From CAVTPD01 sp963736575 (GTDB lineage Bacteria > Bacteroidota > Bacteroidia > Cytophagales > JAAEPT01), in assembly GCA_963736575.1 (NCBI GenBank), contig CAVTPD010000002.1, positions 1-64,000 of the forward strand: a stretch of 64,000 nucleotides of DNA. Direction: 5' to 3'. This document shows positions 55,715 through 63,957 of this stretch, one piece after another (the first letter of the stretch is position 1; every line of letters starts with the position of its first letter). The position numbers and the translations under genes are program-made. The notes under the pieces are model-generated. The model did not search any database and was not told where the DNA came from. It saw nothing but the letters and a program-made list of their open reading frames with translations.

Positions 55715-56749
55715 ATGAGACAATTCTTTTTATTCATTTTCACATTAGCATTCCTGAGTACAATTGCTCAGGACTTGCATTTCAGTCAGTTTTATTCTGT
55801 ACCCTTAAATTTAAACCCTGCCAATACCGGTAGATTTAAAGAAGATTATAGGCTAAACGCTATTTACCGTAAACAATGGGCCAACATAAATTCTGCCTTT
55901 GAAACCGGTGCTTTTGGTGCAGAACTTAATTTTAAAGGCGGTAAATTAAACCACGACAAAATTGGTGTTGGACTCTTGTTCACTAATGACCAAATAGGGC
56001 AAGGAACCATTACCAATAATGGTTTTTCACTGTCGGCAGCTTATCATAAAACATTAGATGCCCATAAAAGACACCACCTTTCTTTAGGTGTACAAGGCGG
56101 GTATAACATCCGTAGCGTGAATACTACTGATTTTCAATTCGGAAATCAATACCAAAACTACCAATACAACCCTCAATTAAGTAACCAGGAAAATTTAGAA
56201 AACCTTCAGGCTAACTTTTTTGATATGAATGCAGGTCTTGCTTATTCTTTTATAGTCAACACAAAATTAACACTTTCAGGTGGTGTTGCATTCAATCAGC
56301 TATTAAGACCCAGTAGTTCATACCTTGAAAAACCAGGTGAAAAAGATGATGTTTCTACCCGTTCCGTTATAAATGTTGGCGCCGATTATAAAATCAAACC
56401 TTACATTACCTTATATCCACGTATTCTTTACATGAATCAATCTAATGCACAAAACCTAAATCTTGGTGCTTATGCAGGTTTTCAAGTAGGGCATCAAAAA
56501 ACAACTACCTTATTTGGTGGTGCTTTTTATAGAGGAAAAGACGCTGCCATTGCTCTAGTAGGGTTGGGCTACAAAAAAGCCGAAATTAAATTCACCTATG
56601 ACTTTAATGTTTCTCAGCTATCGGATGTAAGAGGTGCTGAAAACAGCGGTTCTGGACAAGTGGGTGCTTGGGAAATCTCCTTGATTTTTAAAGGAATCAT
56701 TAACCGTGGCGTACCTTCTGAATACACTGTTCCTTGTGGAATTTTCTAA
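55715..56749 (+). CDS. PorP/SprF-family type IX secretion membrane protein (second copy)
   Basis: 344 residues; signal peptide ending near TIAQ, then DLHFSQFYSVPLNLNPANTGRF, the family signature, and repeated beta-strands (INVGADYKIKPYITLYPRIL, KAEIKFTYDFNVSQL). It should sit in the outer membrane and anchor or pass the CHU_C protein encoded 5 bp upstream. It is intact, which argues that the operon is still under selection although the cargo gene is broken as written. Confidence 0.93.
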   Translation: MRQFFLFIFTLAFLSTIAQDLHFSQFYSVPLNLNPANTGRFKEDYRLNAIYRKQWANINSAFETGAFGAELNFKGGKLNHDKIGVGLLFTNDQIGQGTITNNGFSLSAAYHKTLDAHKRHHLSLGVQGGYNIRSVNTTDFQFGNQYQNYQYNPQLSNQENLENLQANFFDMNAGLAYSFIVNTKLTLSGGVAFNQLLRPSSSYLEKPGEKDDVSTRSVINVGADYKIKPYITLYPRILYMNQSNAQNLNLGAYAGFQVGHQKTTTLFGGAFYRGKDAAIALVGLGYKKAEIKFTYDFNVSQLSDVRGAENSGSGQVGAWEISLIFKGIINRGVPSEYTVPCGIF

Positions 56750-56764
56750 ACTTTTGACATCAAG

Positions 56765-59023
56765 ATGAAATTCATAATAACCTATATTTTCCTTTTCTTT
56801 TCTATAGCTCTTTTCGCTAAAAAAGCGCCAGAACCTACAGAAGATGGTAAACACCACGGAATAGAAAAACACCACCAGTGGATTGTGGTAAAAAAAGCGA
56901 ACGATCAAGTAAAACACCGTAGTTATTACAACGCTATTGGTAACTATAAAAAGATATTGGATTCTTTACCCGATAATGAATACATTCATAACCAATTAGG
57001 TATGGCTTATTTCAAAGCCCGTGATTTTAAAAATGCCGAAATCTATCTGGCCAAAATCTATGCCTTAGATAATACAAACTTCCCTTACGCCCTGTTCTAT
57101 TATGGGGAAACGCTAAAAATGTTGGGCGAATATGAATTGGCTAAAATCGCTTTTAAAAAGTTCTACTCCTACAAATCAAGAGACTTAGAAATTAAGCAGT
57201 ATAAAAAATTTGCTAGAAATGAAGTAGCTTCTTGTAACTATGCTTTAGCAGTAATTGAAGAAGACACAACCTTCATCAATGTTGATTTTCAGGAAGGGGA
57301 TATTAATCATTCCTATACCGACTTCTCCCCTATTCCTTTAACCAAAGACAAAATAATGTTCGCCTCTTTACGTGAGGACAGCGTTATTTCTTATGGCTAT
57401 GATGACGAAGCTTTTTTTCCCGTAAAATTATATACTTCTGAAAGAACAGAAGATTCTACTTGGGGTAAAATTGAAGAAGTAAACAAAGTAAACTCATTGT
57501 ATGAGCACACGGCAAACGGTGCTTTTAACCAAGACAGTTCTAAGTTCTTTTTCAGCAGATGTAGACAAGATGCTAATAACGAAATTATTTGTGCTATCTA
57601 TTTTCAGGAAAAAGAAGATAACGGTTGGAGTAAACCCAAAAAAGCACACGACAAAGTAAACATGCATGCCTACACCAGTACGCAGCCTACAACAGGTACG
57701 TATAGAAAAAGAAAACGAAGAAAAATTTACGAATATGACGTATTGTATTTTGTATCTAATCGCCCTGGTGGTGAAGGTGGTTTAGATATTTGGTATTCTA
57801 CTATAGACGAAAAAGGGAAATTCACTACTCCTGAAAACTGCAAAAGAATAAACACCCCAAGAGATGAAGTAACTCCCCACTACGATATGGATTCTAGTGT
57901 AATGTATTTCAGTTCTAATTACCATTATGGTTTAGGTGGTTTTGATATTTTTAGTGCCGAAGGGAAATTATCTAGATGGAGAAAACCTGAAAACCTGAAA
58001 ATACCTACCAACTCTTCATATGACGATACGTATTATGTTCCTCATGAAATGGACAATGACACTTTAAAGGAAGGTTTTTTAGTTTCTAATCGCCCTGGTG
58101 GAATTGCATTAACCAGTGAAACTTGCTGTGACGACATTTATGGCTATTCCGAATATTTACCCATATACGACACACTTAGTGGTTTCGTAAAAGAGAAGTT
58201 AATCACTTCTATCTTACACGATTCTAGTTTTATTGCTTTAAAAGACACGAATAGAACTTTATCTGATTCGTTACAAATCACTAAACAAAAAGAAGAATTA
58301 AAAGACCTTTTAGCCGGTGTGCGTGTAGGTGTAATGAAAGAACGTAAATATCAAAAAGCACTTACAGAAGAACGAACAGACGAAGTTGAAACCATGGAAG
58401 AAGATATTGAATGGCAAGATTCAACTTCTGCTAAAGGAGACTTTAATGTGCGAATTATTCAAGGAAAAACGTACCGTGTAGTACTTAGTAAAGAAGGTTT
58501 CGAACCTAAAGTAGTTACGCTTCAGGAATTACAAGACAATCCCACCATTGCTCTGGCCCATTTTGAAGTTGACTCTTCTCATTTAGCAGAAGAACATTCT
58601 ATTGTGTTAGAAGAACGTAAGTCATTGTCTCTTTCATTAGAGAAAGAAGACATTAAGAAAGACGAAAAGTTTGTTTTAGACAATGTATACTTCGATTCTA
58701 ACATGGACGATTTTAAACCATCTTCTGTACAAGCCTTAACACTTTTGTACGATTTCTTAGTTAAACACCCAGATGTTAAAATTGAAATTTCGGGACATAC
58801 CGACAGCAAAGGTAGTGATGAATACAACATGGATTTATCGAAACGAAGAGCCGAATCGGTAATGGATTTCTTGCTGGATAAAGGAATTGAAGAAAACCGC
58901 TTAACCTTTACCGGTTATGGAGAATCCCAATCCATTGCCAAAAACCAAAACGAAGACGGCACTTGGAATTACAAGGGTATGCAGAAAAATAGACGTACCG
59001 AAGTTAAGATTTTACGCCATTAG
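56765..59023 (+). CDS. OmpA-family protein with TPR and PD40 beta-propeller repeats
   Basis: 752 residues. Signal peptide (1-20), TPR helices (about 40-140: NQLGMAYFKARDFKNAEIYL, LGEYELAKIAFKKFY), then a six-bladed PD40-type propeller (about 175-460; repeated FVSNRPGGEGGLDIWYS and FSSNYHYGLGGFDIFSAE strands), a Lys/Glu linker, and a C-terminal OmpA peptidoglycan-binding domain (VYFDSNMDDFKPSS, ISGHTDSKGSDEYNMDLSKR, NRRTEVKI). It holds the outer-membrane complex to peptidoglycan. The order CHU_C, PorP, OmpA is common in gliding bacteria. It follows PorP by 15 bp. Confidence 0.93.
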   Translation: MKFIITYIFLFFSIALFAKKAPEPTEDGKHHGIEKHHQWIVVKKANDQVKHRSYYNAIGNYKKILDSLPDNEYIHNQLGMAYFKARDFKNAEIYLAKIYALDNTNFPYALFYYGETLKMLGEYELAKIAFKKFYSYKSRDLEIKQYKKFARNEVASCNYALAVIEEDTTFINVDFQEGDINHSYTDFSPIPLTKDKIMFASLREDSVISYGYDDEAFFPVKLYTSERTEDSTWGKIEEVNKVNSLYEHTANGAFNQDSSKFFFSRCRQDANNEIICAIYFQEKEDNGWSKPKKAHDKVNMHAYTSTQPTTGTYRKRKRRKIYEYDVLYFVSNRPGGEGGLDIWYSTIDEKGKFTTPENCKRINTPRDEVTPHYDMDSSVMYFSSNYHYGLGGFDIFSAEGKLSRWRKPENLKIPTNSSYDDTYYVPHEMDNDTLKEGFLVSNRPGGIALTSETCCDDIYGYSEYLPIYDTLSGFVKEKLITSILHDSSFIALKDTNRTLSDSLQITKQKEELKDLLAGVRVGVMKERKYQKALTEERTDEVETMEEDIEWQDSTSAKGDFNVRIIQGKTYRVVLSKEGFEPKVVTLQELQDNPTIALAHFEVDSSHLAEEHSIVLEERKSLSLSLEKEDIKKDEKFVLDNVYFDSNMDDFKPSSVQALTLLYDFLVKHPDVKIEISGHTDSKGSDEYNMDLSKRRAESVMDFLLDKGIEENRLTFTGYGESQSIAKNQNEDGTWNYKGMQKNRRTEVKILRH

Positions 59024-59054
59024 TAAAACGCGCAATAGTTGTGTTAACAAAACG

Positions 59055-59096
59055 AATCCCCTTATTTACCCTGTAGATAAGGGGATTATAGTTTTA
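59055..59096 (+). terminator. intrinsic terminator after the OmpA-family gene
   Basis: Perfect 11-bp stem AATCCCCTTAT (59055-59065) / ATAAGGGGATT (59077-59087), followed by ATAGTTTTAG. Ends the CHU_C/PorP/OmpA operon. Confidence 0.85.
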
Positions 59097-59203
59097 GATA
59101 GCTTAATTACATTTTGTAATAATTCTTCATTTTTTCGACCTTACAGAAAACTTTAGCCTAAGTCTACAATAGAAAACTTGAAAAACAGATTGATTGATCG
59201 GGT

Positions 59204-59392
59204 ATGGCTTCTAGTAATGAAAAGTTGCTCAATGCTATTGATTTGATTTTTGATTCTTCGCCATCAGAAAAAACAATCACTTACTCACAAGAACAATTAG
59301 AAATGTTAAAAATGGGCGAAGAAGACATAAAATACGTTAGAGTTATTTCCGAAGAAGATTTAAAAAAATCGGATGAAGAATGGCTGAAATAG
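59204..59392 (+). CDS. small acidic protein, possibly an antitoxin
   Basis: 62 residues, acidic and helical (MASSNEKLLNAIDLIFDSSP, ending VISEEDLKKSDEEWLK). It resembles short ParD/RelB-type antitoxins that end in a charged ..EEWLK and overlap the toxin start. Such a start does overlap here: an ATG at 59380 opens MAEIVKLVFNF in another frame, but it stops after 20 codons. No strong family match; function is inferred from size and layout. Confidence 0.45.
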   Translation: MASSNEKLLNAIDLIFDSSPSEKTITYSQEQLEMLKMGEEDIKYVRVISEEDLKKSDEEWLK

Positions 59393-59442
59393 TCAAGCTC
59401 GTTTTTAACTTTCAAACATTAATCTTATTAGTACTAAGTTAA
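59380..59442 (+). pseudogene. 20-codon stub, possible remnant of a RelE/ParE-type toxin
   Basis: The ATG lies inside the last codons of the small acidic gene and begins MAEIVKLVF, a usual opening of RelE/ParE toxins that follow ..EEWLK antitoxins. It ends with TAA at 59440-59442. If real, the toxin body has been lost and only the start remains. The evidence is short and weak. Confidence 0.25.
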
Positions 59443-59448
59443 ATTCTA

Positions 59449-60111
59449 ATGAAAATAGAAGATTCAATTCGTATTATTTTAACACTAAACAATAGAATCA
59501 AAAGACTCTATAAGCAGTTTACTATAATTAAACTACAATTAGAATTTCTTGATAATATCTCATTACAAAACGATGGACATCACATTCCTTGCGGTAAACA
59601 TTTAAGCGGAACAACTACGCAAATGATGTTTCTCACTAATCAATCTATGTTAGAAGAGTATCATAAATTTTTACAGCCGTCAAACTTTCCAGACTATAAA
59701 ACACAAATTGAAAAATTTAAACAAGAAACTAAACCAGCAATTATCAAGCTAAATAAATGGAGAGATAAAGATGATTTTAGAAATAGCTATGTAGCTCACA
59801 ATTTACGAACAAAAAGAAATATGCCTATTTTAAATCAAAAAACATCATTAAACATTCCTCACTACGATAATGATTTTGTTGTCATTTACTACATTAACTG
59901 TTTCATCACCTCAAGTTTACAAAAAAACTTTCCCAAAGAAGTGAGTAAAATCATCAATAGTAAATACTATGAATATATTAATTATATAGGGAAACATACA
60001 CCTTTAAAAGAAGATTTAGAAATAATTAAATCATGGTTTGACCAAAATAATATAAAAACATGTAATAACGAGCTTGAAAAACACATAAAATCATTAGAAA
60101 ACAAAGAATAA
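59449..60111 (+). CDS. uncharacterised helical protein with a HEPN-like R-x5-H motif
   Basis: 220 residues, nearly all helix, AT-rich, no signal peptide. Residues 111-117 read RNSYVAH, matching the R(N/D)-x4-H active-site pattern of HEPN RNases, inside a helix as expected, and KLNKWRDKDDF precedes it. HEPN proteins are frequent toxins or abortive-infection effectors. No MNT antitoxin is adjacent; the small acidic gene at 59204 is the only candidate partner. Assignment to HEPN is an inference from one motif and helix content. Confidence 0.55.
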   Translation: MKIEDSIRIILTLNNRIKRLYKQFTIIKLQLEFLDNISLQNDGHHIPCGKHLSGTTTQMMFLTNQSMLEEYHKFLQPSNFPDYKTQIEKFKQETKPAIIKLNKWRDKDDFRNSYVAHNLRTKRNMPILNQKTSLNIPHYDNDFVVIYYINCFITSSLQKNFPKEVSKIINSKYYEYINYIGKHTPLKEDLEIIKSWFDQNNIKTCNNELEKHIKSLENKE

Positions 60112-60116
60112 ATTAA

Positions 60117-60145
60117 CCCAAAGCCACTCTAAAAGTAGCCTTGGG
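60117..60145. terminator. hairpin between convergent genes
   Basis: CCCAAAGCCACT (60117-60128) / AGTAGCCTTGGG (60134-60145), 12-bp stem with two non-Watson-Crick pairs, between the HEPN-like gene and metE. T-runs are poor, so it is a moderate terminator. Confidence 0.6.
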
Positions 60146-60158
60146 CATTTGTTAAAAA

Positions 60159-62456
60159 CTATTTCACCAATTCGTTTTGGTATTTTTTACGCTCTTCTGA
60201 AGCCGCATTCACCATATTGATCAAGGCTTGTTTGGTTTCTTTCCAAGCACGGGTTTTTAAACCACAATCCGGATTTACCCAAAGATTCCTTACCGGGATT
60301 TTCTCTGCCGCTTTGTCTAATAAGAATTTAATTTCACCTACATCCGGGATTCTTGGTGAATGAATATCATAAACCCCCGGACCAATTTCATTGGGGTAAT
60401 TAAAGTTCTCGAAAGCATCTAGTAATTCCATTTGAGAACGCGAAGTTTCAATGGTAATCACATCCGCATCCATTCGCGCTATGTCTTTTATAATGTCATT
60501 AAATTCGGAATAACACATGTGCGTATGAATTTGTGTTTCATCCTGAACATCTGCCGTAGACACTTTAAATGCAAAAACCGACCAATCTAAATATTCAGCT
60601 TGTTTAGCTTTCTTTAACGGCAAACCTTCTCTAATAGCGGGTTCATCTACCTGAATAATATTGATTCCGGCAGCTTCCAAGTCTTTTACTTCATCTAAAA
60701 TGGCCAACGCAATTTGTAGACAAGTATCTTTTCGGGGTTGATCATCCCGAACAAAAGACCACTGTAAAATAGTCACTGGACCCGTTAACATTCCTTTTAC
60801 ATAGTTATTGGTGATGGATTGCGCAAAAGTACTCCATTCAACCGTCATAGGTTCTGGTCTAGATACATCACCATAAATCACTGGTGGCTTCACACAACGG
60901 GTACCGTAACTTTGTACCCAACCATTTTTAGTAAAAGCGAAACCGTCTAATTGTTCACCAAAATATTCTACCATGTCGTTGCGTTCAAACTCACCATGAA
61001 CTAAGACATCTAGACCAATTTCTTCTTGTATATGAATACAATCTGCTGTGTATTTTTCTACCTTACTACGGTAATCATTTTCGCTTAAAGCACCCTTTTT
61101 AAAATCGGCACGTGCTTTACGCACTTCGGGTGTTTGCGGAAAAGAACCAATGGTTGTTGTTGGTAACAAAGGCAATTTCAGTTTCTTTTGCTGTATTTGC
61201 TGACGAACTGGAAAAGCACTCAATCGATCACCGTCTTCGAGTTTTAGAGCATTTACTCTATGTTTTACTGCTTGTTTGTGAATAATTTCAGACGTTCTTC
61301 GTTTTTCAACAGCTTCTTGGTTTCGGGCCAACAAAGTTTTTCTTCCTTCAGCCTGAATTTGAAACAGTTGTTCTACTTCACCCAGTTTTTGTTTTGCAAA
61401 GGACAACCACAGAAATAAATCTTCGCCTAGTTTAGAACGGTCTTCGTTTTCTAAATCACAAGGCGAATGCAACAAAGAACACGATGGTGCAATCATCACT
61501 TTATCTTCACCCAATTTAGAGATGGCTTTTTCAAGCTGGATTAATGACTTTTCATAATCGTTAATCCAAATATTTCGACCGTCAATCACGCCCAACGATA
61601 AATATTTATTGGCTGGCAAAACTTGTAAAACCTTGTCTAATTGCTGTGGCGCGCGTACTAAATCAATATGAAAACCGGCAACAGGTAAGTCGGCAAAAAT
61701 TCCTAAATTCTCTTCTACACCTTCAAAATAAGTGCTTAATAAAAACTTTAGTTTAGGGTTTTCTTTGCTGAAATAATTATACGCCTGCTTAAAGGCTATT
61801 TTAGCATTATTGGTAATATCTAAAGCCAAGAAAGGCTCATCCACCTGAATCCAGTCCGCTCCTTCTTTTTCTAACTGAATAAACAATTCCGAATAAATGG
61901 GTAACAGTTTTGAAAGCAAATCCAATCTATCGAATCCGGCTTCTTTTTCCTTACCCAATAATAAATAGGTAACCGGACCAATTATTACTGGTTTTGTATG
62001 AATCCCAGCTTCTTTTGCTTCCCTAAATTCAGAAATAATTTTCTCTGAATTCAATTGAAAAGTTTGGTCTTTCACAAATTCAGGAACAATGTAATGGTAG
62101 TTGGTATCAAACCATTTGGTCATTTCCATGGCAGAAACATCTACCTGATCGGTTTGTAGACCACGAGCCATAGCAAAATAAAGGTCTAATCCTTTTCTTT
62201 TTATCGACTGGTACCTTTCCGGAATAGCACCCAATAATACCGTAGTATCTAATACCTGATCGTAAAAGGAGAAATCGTTAGAGGGAATTAAGCAGATGCC
62301 CGCCTCTTTTTGTAGGTTCCAGTTGGTTTTACGGATTTCCGCCCCAACATTTTTCAACTCTTGTTCAGAGATTTTTCCGGCCCAGTAATTTTCACTGGCT
62401 TTTTTTAGCTGTCTTTGGTCACCAATACGCGGGTAACCCAAATTGTTCTTCAGCAT
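60159..62456 (-). CDS. metE: cobalamin-independent methionine synthase
   Basis: 765 residues, duplicated (beta/alpha)8 barrels. The N-terminal half starts MLKNNLGYPRIGDQRQLKKA; the C-terminal catalytic half has TTTIGSFPQTPEVRKARADF, QVDEPAIREGLPLKK, and zinc ligands in THMCYSEF (His, Cys) and the final WVNPDCGLKTR (Cys). It transfers methyl from methyltetrahydropteroyl-triglutamate to homocysteine without B12. A B12 riboswitch lies upstream, so the gene should shut down when cobalamin is present and MetH can work. Confidence 0.96.
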   Translation of the reverse strand: MLKNNLGYPRIGDQRQLKKASENYWAGKISEQELKNVGAEIRKTNWNLQKEAGICLIPSNDFSFYDQVLDTTVLLGAIPERYQSIKRKGLDLYFAMARGLQTDQVDVSAMEMTKWFDTNYHYIVPEFVKDQTFQLNSEKIISEFREAKEAGIHTKPVIIGPVTYLLLGKEKEAGFDRLDLLSKLLPIYSELFIQLEKEGADWIQVDEPFLALDITNNAKIAFKQAYNYFSKENPKLKFLLSTYFEGVEENLGIFADLPVAGFHIDLVRAPQQLDKVLQVLPANKYLSLGVIDGRNIWINDYEKSLIQLEKAISKLGEDKVMIAPSCSLLHSPCDLENEDRSKLGEDLFLWLSFAKQKLGEVEQLFQIQAEGRKTLLARNQEAVEKRRTSEIIHKQAVKHRVNALKLEDGDRLSAFPVRQQIQQKKLKLPLLPTTTIGSFPQTPEVRKARADFKKGALSENDYRSKVEKYTADCIHIQEEIGLDVLVHGEFERNDMVEYFGEQLDGFAFTKNGWVQSYGTRCVKPPVIYGDVSRPEPMTVEWSTFAQSITNNYVKGMLTGPVTILQWSFVRDDQPRKDTCLQIALAILDEVKDLEAAGINIIQVDEPAIREGLPLKKAKQAEYLDWSVFAFKVSTADVQDETQIHTHMCYSEFNDIIKDIARMDADVITIETSRSQMELLDAFENFNYPNEIGPGVYDIHSPRIPDVGEIKFLLDKAAEKIPVRNLWVNPDCGLKTRAWKETKQALINMVNAASEERKKYQNELVK

Positions 62457-62604
62457 ACTTCTTTAGTTTTTAAAATGAAACATGTGCATTGAAGTCACTT
62501 GACGCCAATGTTGAAGTATGCTCTCGAAATTTTTGGTAGAAAGGAATAGACGCAACTCTTCCGTAAATAGGAAAGGTTACGTTTCTTACCTGACAATACT
62601 TCAA
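62454..62604 (-). promoter_or_regulatory. expression platform with mutually exclusive pairings at the metE start
   Basis: Three segments in the mRNA, 5' to 3': A = TTGAAGTAT (62604-62596), B = GCATACTTCAA (62521-62511), C = GAAGTATGC (62460-62452) around the start codon ATG (62456-62454). B can pair perfectly over 9 bp with A or over 9 bp with C, not both. B-C pairing would bury the metE start codon. A sits just downstream of the riboswitch P1, where ligand binding could occlude it. Confidence 0.6.
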
Positions 62605-62625
62605 TCGCGAAAGCATTTGTCAATT

Positions 62626-62806
62626 CGCTACGGGCAAGTATCCTGACTTATCTAACAATACGCTACCTTCCCATTCTGTAGCAACAGAACAGTGGTTATG
62701 AAAATGCGTATTGTCTTTTAAATAGACATACAGTTGCGCGACAGTTCGTGATTCTCACACGATTCCTTTTTAATTCTTCGGGTTAACCCCAAAAAAACCA
62801 ATAGCG
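62626..62806 (-). ncRNA. cobalamin (B12) riboswitch of metE
   Basis: On the minus strand the order is: P1 strand CGCTA (62806-62802), GGAATCGTGTGAGAATCACG with ACTGTCGCGCAACTG (within 62765-62730), GGGAAGGTAGCG (62672-62661), B12 box AAGTCAGGATACTTGCC (62649-62633), closing P1 strand TAGCG (62630-62626). The conserved B12-box and the GGGAAGGTAGCG element fit the AdoCbl riboswitch family. Its position before metE is the classic arrangement. Confidence 0.9.
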
Positions 62807-62989
62807 TCTTGATGTATATGAACTTCTCCCACCGAAATGGGATTGCAAAGAAAAAGAATAAATCTGTAAGTACCTAGAAATTAAAAAAGCTGTATCGTTC
62901 ATTTATATAATGTTATCCTAAAAACAAAACACTTATCATATTGATTGAAGTATTTTTTTAAGAATAAAACAAACTATATTTTTAATTAC
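62807..62989. other. intergenic region between the riboswitch and the pirin operator
   Basis: About 180 bp with AT-rich DNA, no open frame of interest. It must hold the metE promoter on the minus strand; I cannot place it confidently. Confidence 0.5.
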
Positions 62990-63010
62990 ATGTTTAAACA
63001 TATATATTTG
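62990..63010 (+). promoter_or_regulatory. operator palindrome and -7 element of the pirin gene
   Basis: ATGTTTAAACAT at 62990-63001 is perfectly symmetrical and identical to the core of the palindrome at 20750-20767. It is directly followed by TATATTTG (63003-63010), a TAnnTTTG match, only 4 bp before ATG 63015. A repressor bound here would cover the promoter. Confidence 0.7.
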
Positions 63011-63014
63011 ACTC

Positions 63015-63878
63015 ATGGATCGGAAAAAGTTCATGAAAAGACTATTATTTACTGCTGGAGCACTATCTGCTACAGGTTTTAAACTTAGAGCAGAAAGCAA
63101 AGATTCTGAGAGTATAGTAGAACAAGTAGGCTTTAACCATTTACCCAATAAGGAGGAAAAAACTATGAAAACGATTTTGCACAAAGCCAACAGCAGAGGC
63201 TTAGCCAACCATGGTTGGTTACAGAGCAGACATACCTTCAGTTTTGCTAATTATTACAATCCAGAGAGAATGAACTTTGGAGTTCTTCGGGTATTGAACG
63301 ACGATAAAGTTTCGGGTGGTAAAGGATTTGGGAAACATCCGCACGATAACATGGAGATTATCTCTATTCCTTTAGAAGGTGATTTAGAACATCAAGACAG
63401 CATGGGAAATACAACCGTTATCAAAGAAGGTGACGTGCAAGTGATGAGTGCGGGTACAGGTGTTTTCCATAGCGAATACAATAAAAACCCGGACAAAGAA
63501 GCGAAGTTCTTACAGATTTGGGTATTCCCTAACGAAAAGAATGTAGAACCTAGATACGATCAGATTACTTTAAAAAACACCGCCACTAAAAATGAATTCT
63601 TTCAGGTATTATCCCCTAATCCGGACGATGAAGGAGTTTGGGTTTATCAGAATGCATGGTTCCACATTGGTGATTTTGAAAAAGGTAAAAAAGTTACATA
63701 CGAGCTAAAAGACAAAACCAACGGAGTTTATGCATTTGTACTAAACGGTGATACTACTATAGCAGGACAAAAACTGAACGAAAGAGACGGATTTGGTGTA
63801 TGGGAAACACCTTCTTTTGAAGTTTCGGCAGATTCCGATACCAGAATTCTGTTAATGGAAGTCCCCATGAATTTATAA
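63015..63878 (+). CDS. pirin-family bicupin protein with N-terminal leader
   Basis: 287 residues from 63015, or 237 from ATG 63165 (residue 51), which has the strong site AGGAGG (63151-63156) and is the usual family start (MKTILHKANSRGLANHGW). The bicupin metal ligands lie in FGKHPHDNMEII and HQDSMGNTTVI (His, His, Glu pattern). Later parts are GVFHSEYN and LQIWVFP. Pirins in bacteria include quercetinase-like dioxygenases and stress regulators. The upstream 50 residues begin MDRKKFMKRLLFTAGALSAT, like the dioxygenase leader at 20799. A terminator and a nitroreductase gene follow. Confidence 0.88.
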   Translation: MDRKKFMKRLLFTAGALSATGFKLRAESKDSESIVEQVGFNHLPNKEEKTMKTILHKANSRGLANHGWLQSRHTFSFANYYNPERMNFGVLRVLNDDKVSGGKGFGKHPHDNMEIISIPLEGDLEHQDSMGNTTVIKEGDVQVMSAGTGVFHSEYNKNPDKEAKFLQIWVFPNEKNVEPRYDQITLKNTATKNEFFQVLSPNPDDEGVWVYQNAWFHIGDFEKGKKVTYELKDKTNGVYAFVLNGDTTIAGQKLNERDGFGVWETPSFEVSADSDTRILLMEVPMNL

Positions 63879-63903
63879 AAAACAGCTTTTAAATTACTCA
63901 ACA

Positions 63904-63941
63904 ACAGAGCCGGATCAATTTATTGTGAAGGTTCTGTTTTT
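63904..63941 (+). terminator. hairpin after the pirin gene
   Basis: ACAGAGCC (63904-63911) / GGTTCTGT (63930-63937) with one G-U pair, followed by T-run. It may lower read-through into the nitroreductase gene. Confidence 0.7.
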
Positions 63942-63957
63942 AACCAAAACCAAAACT

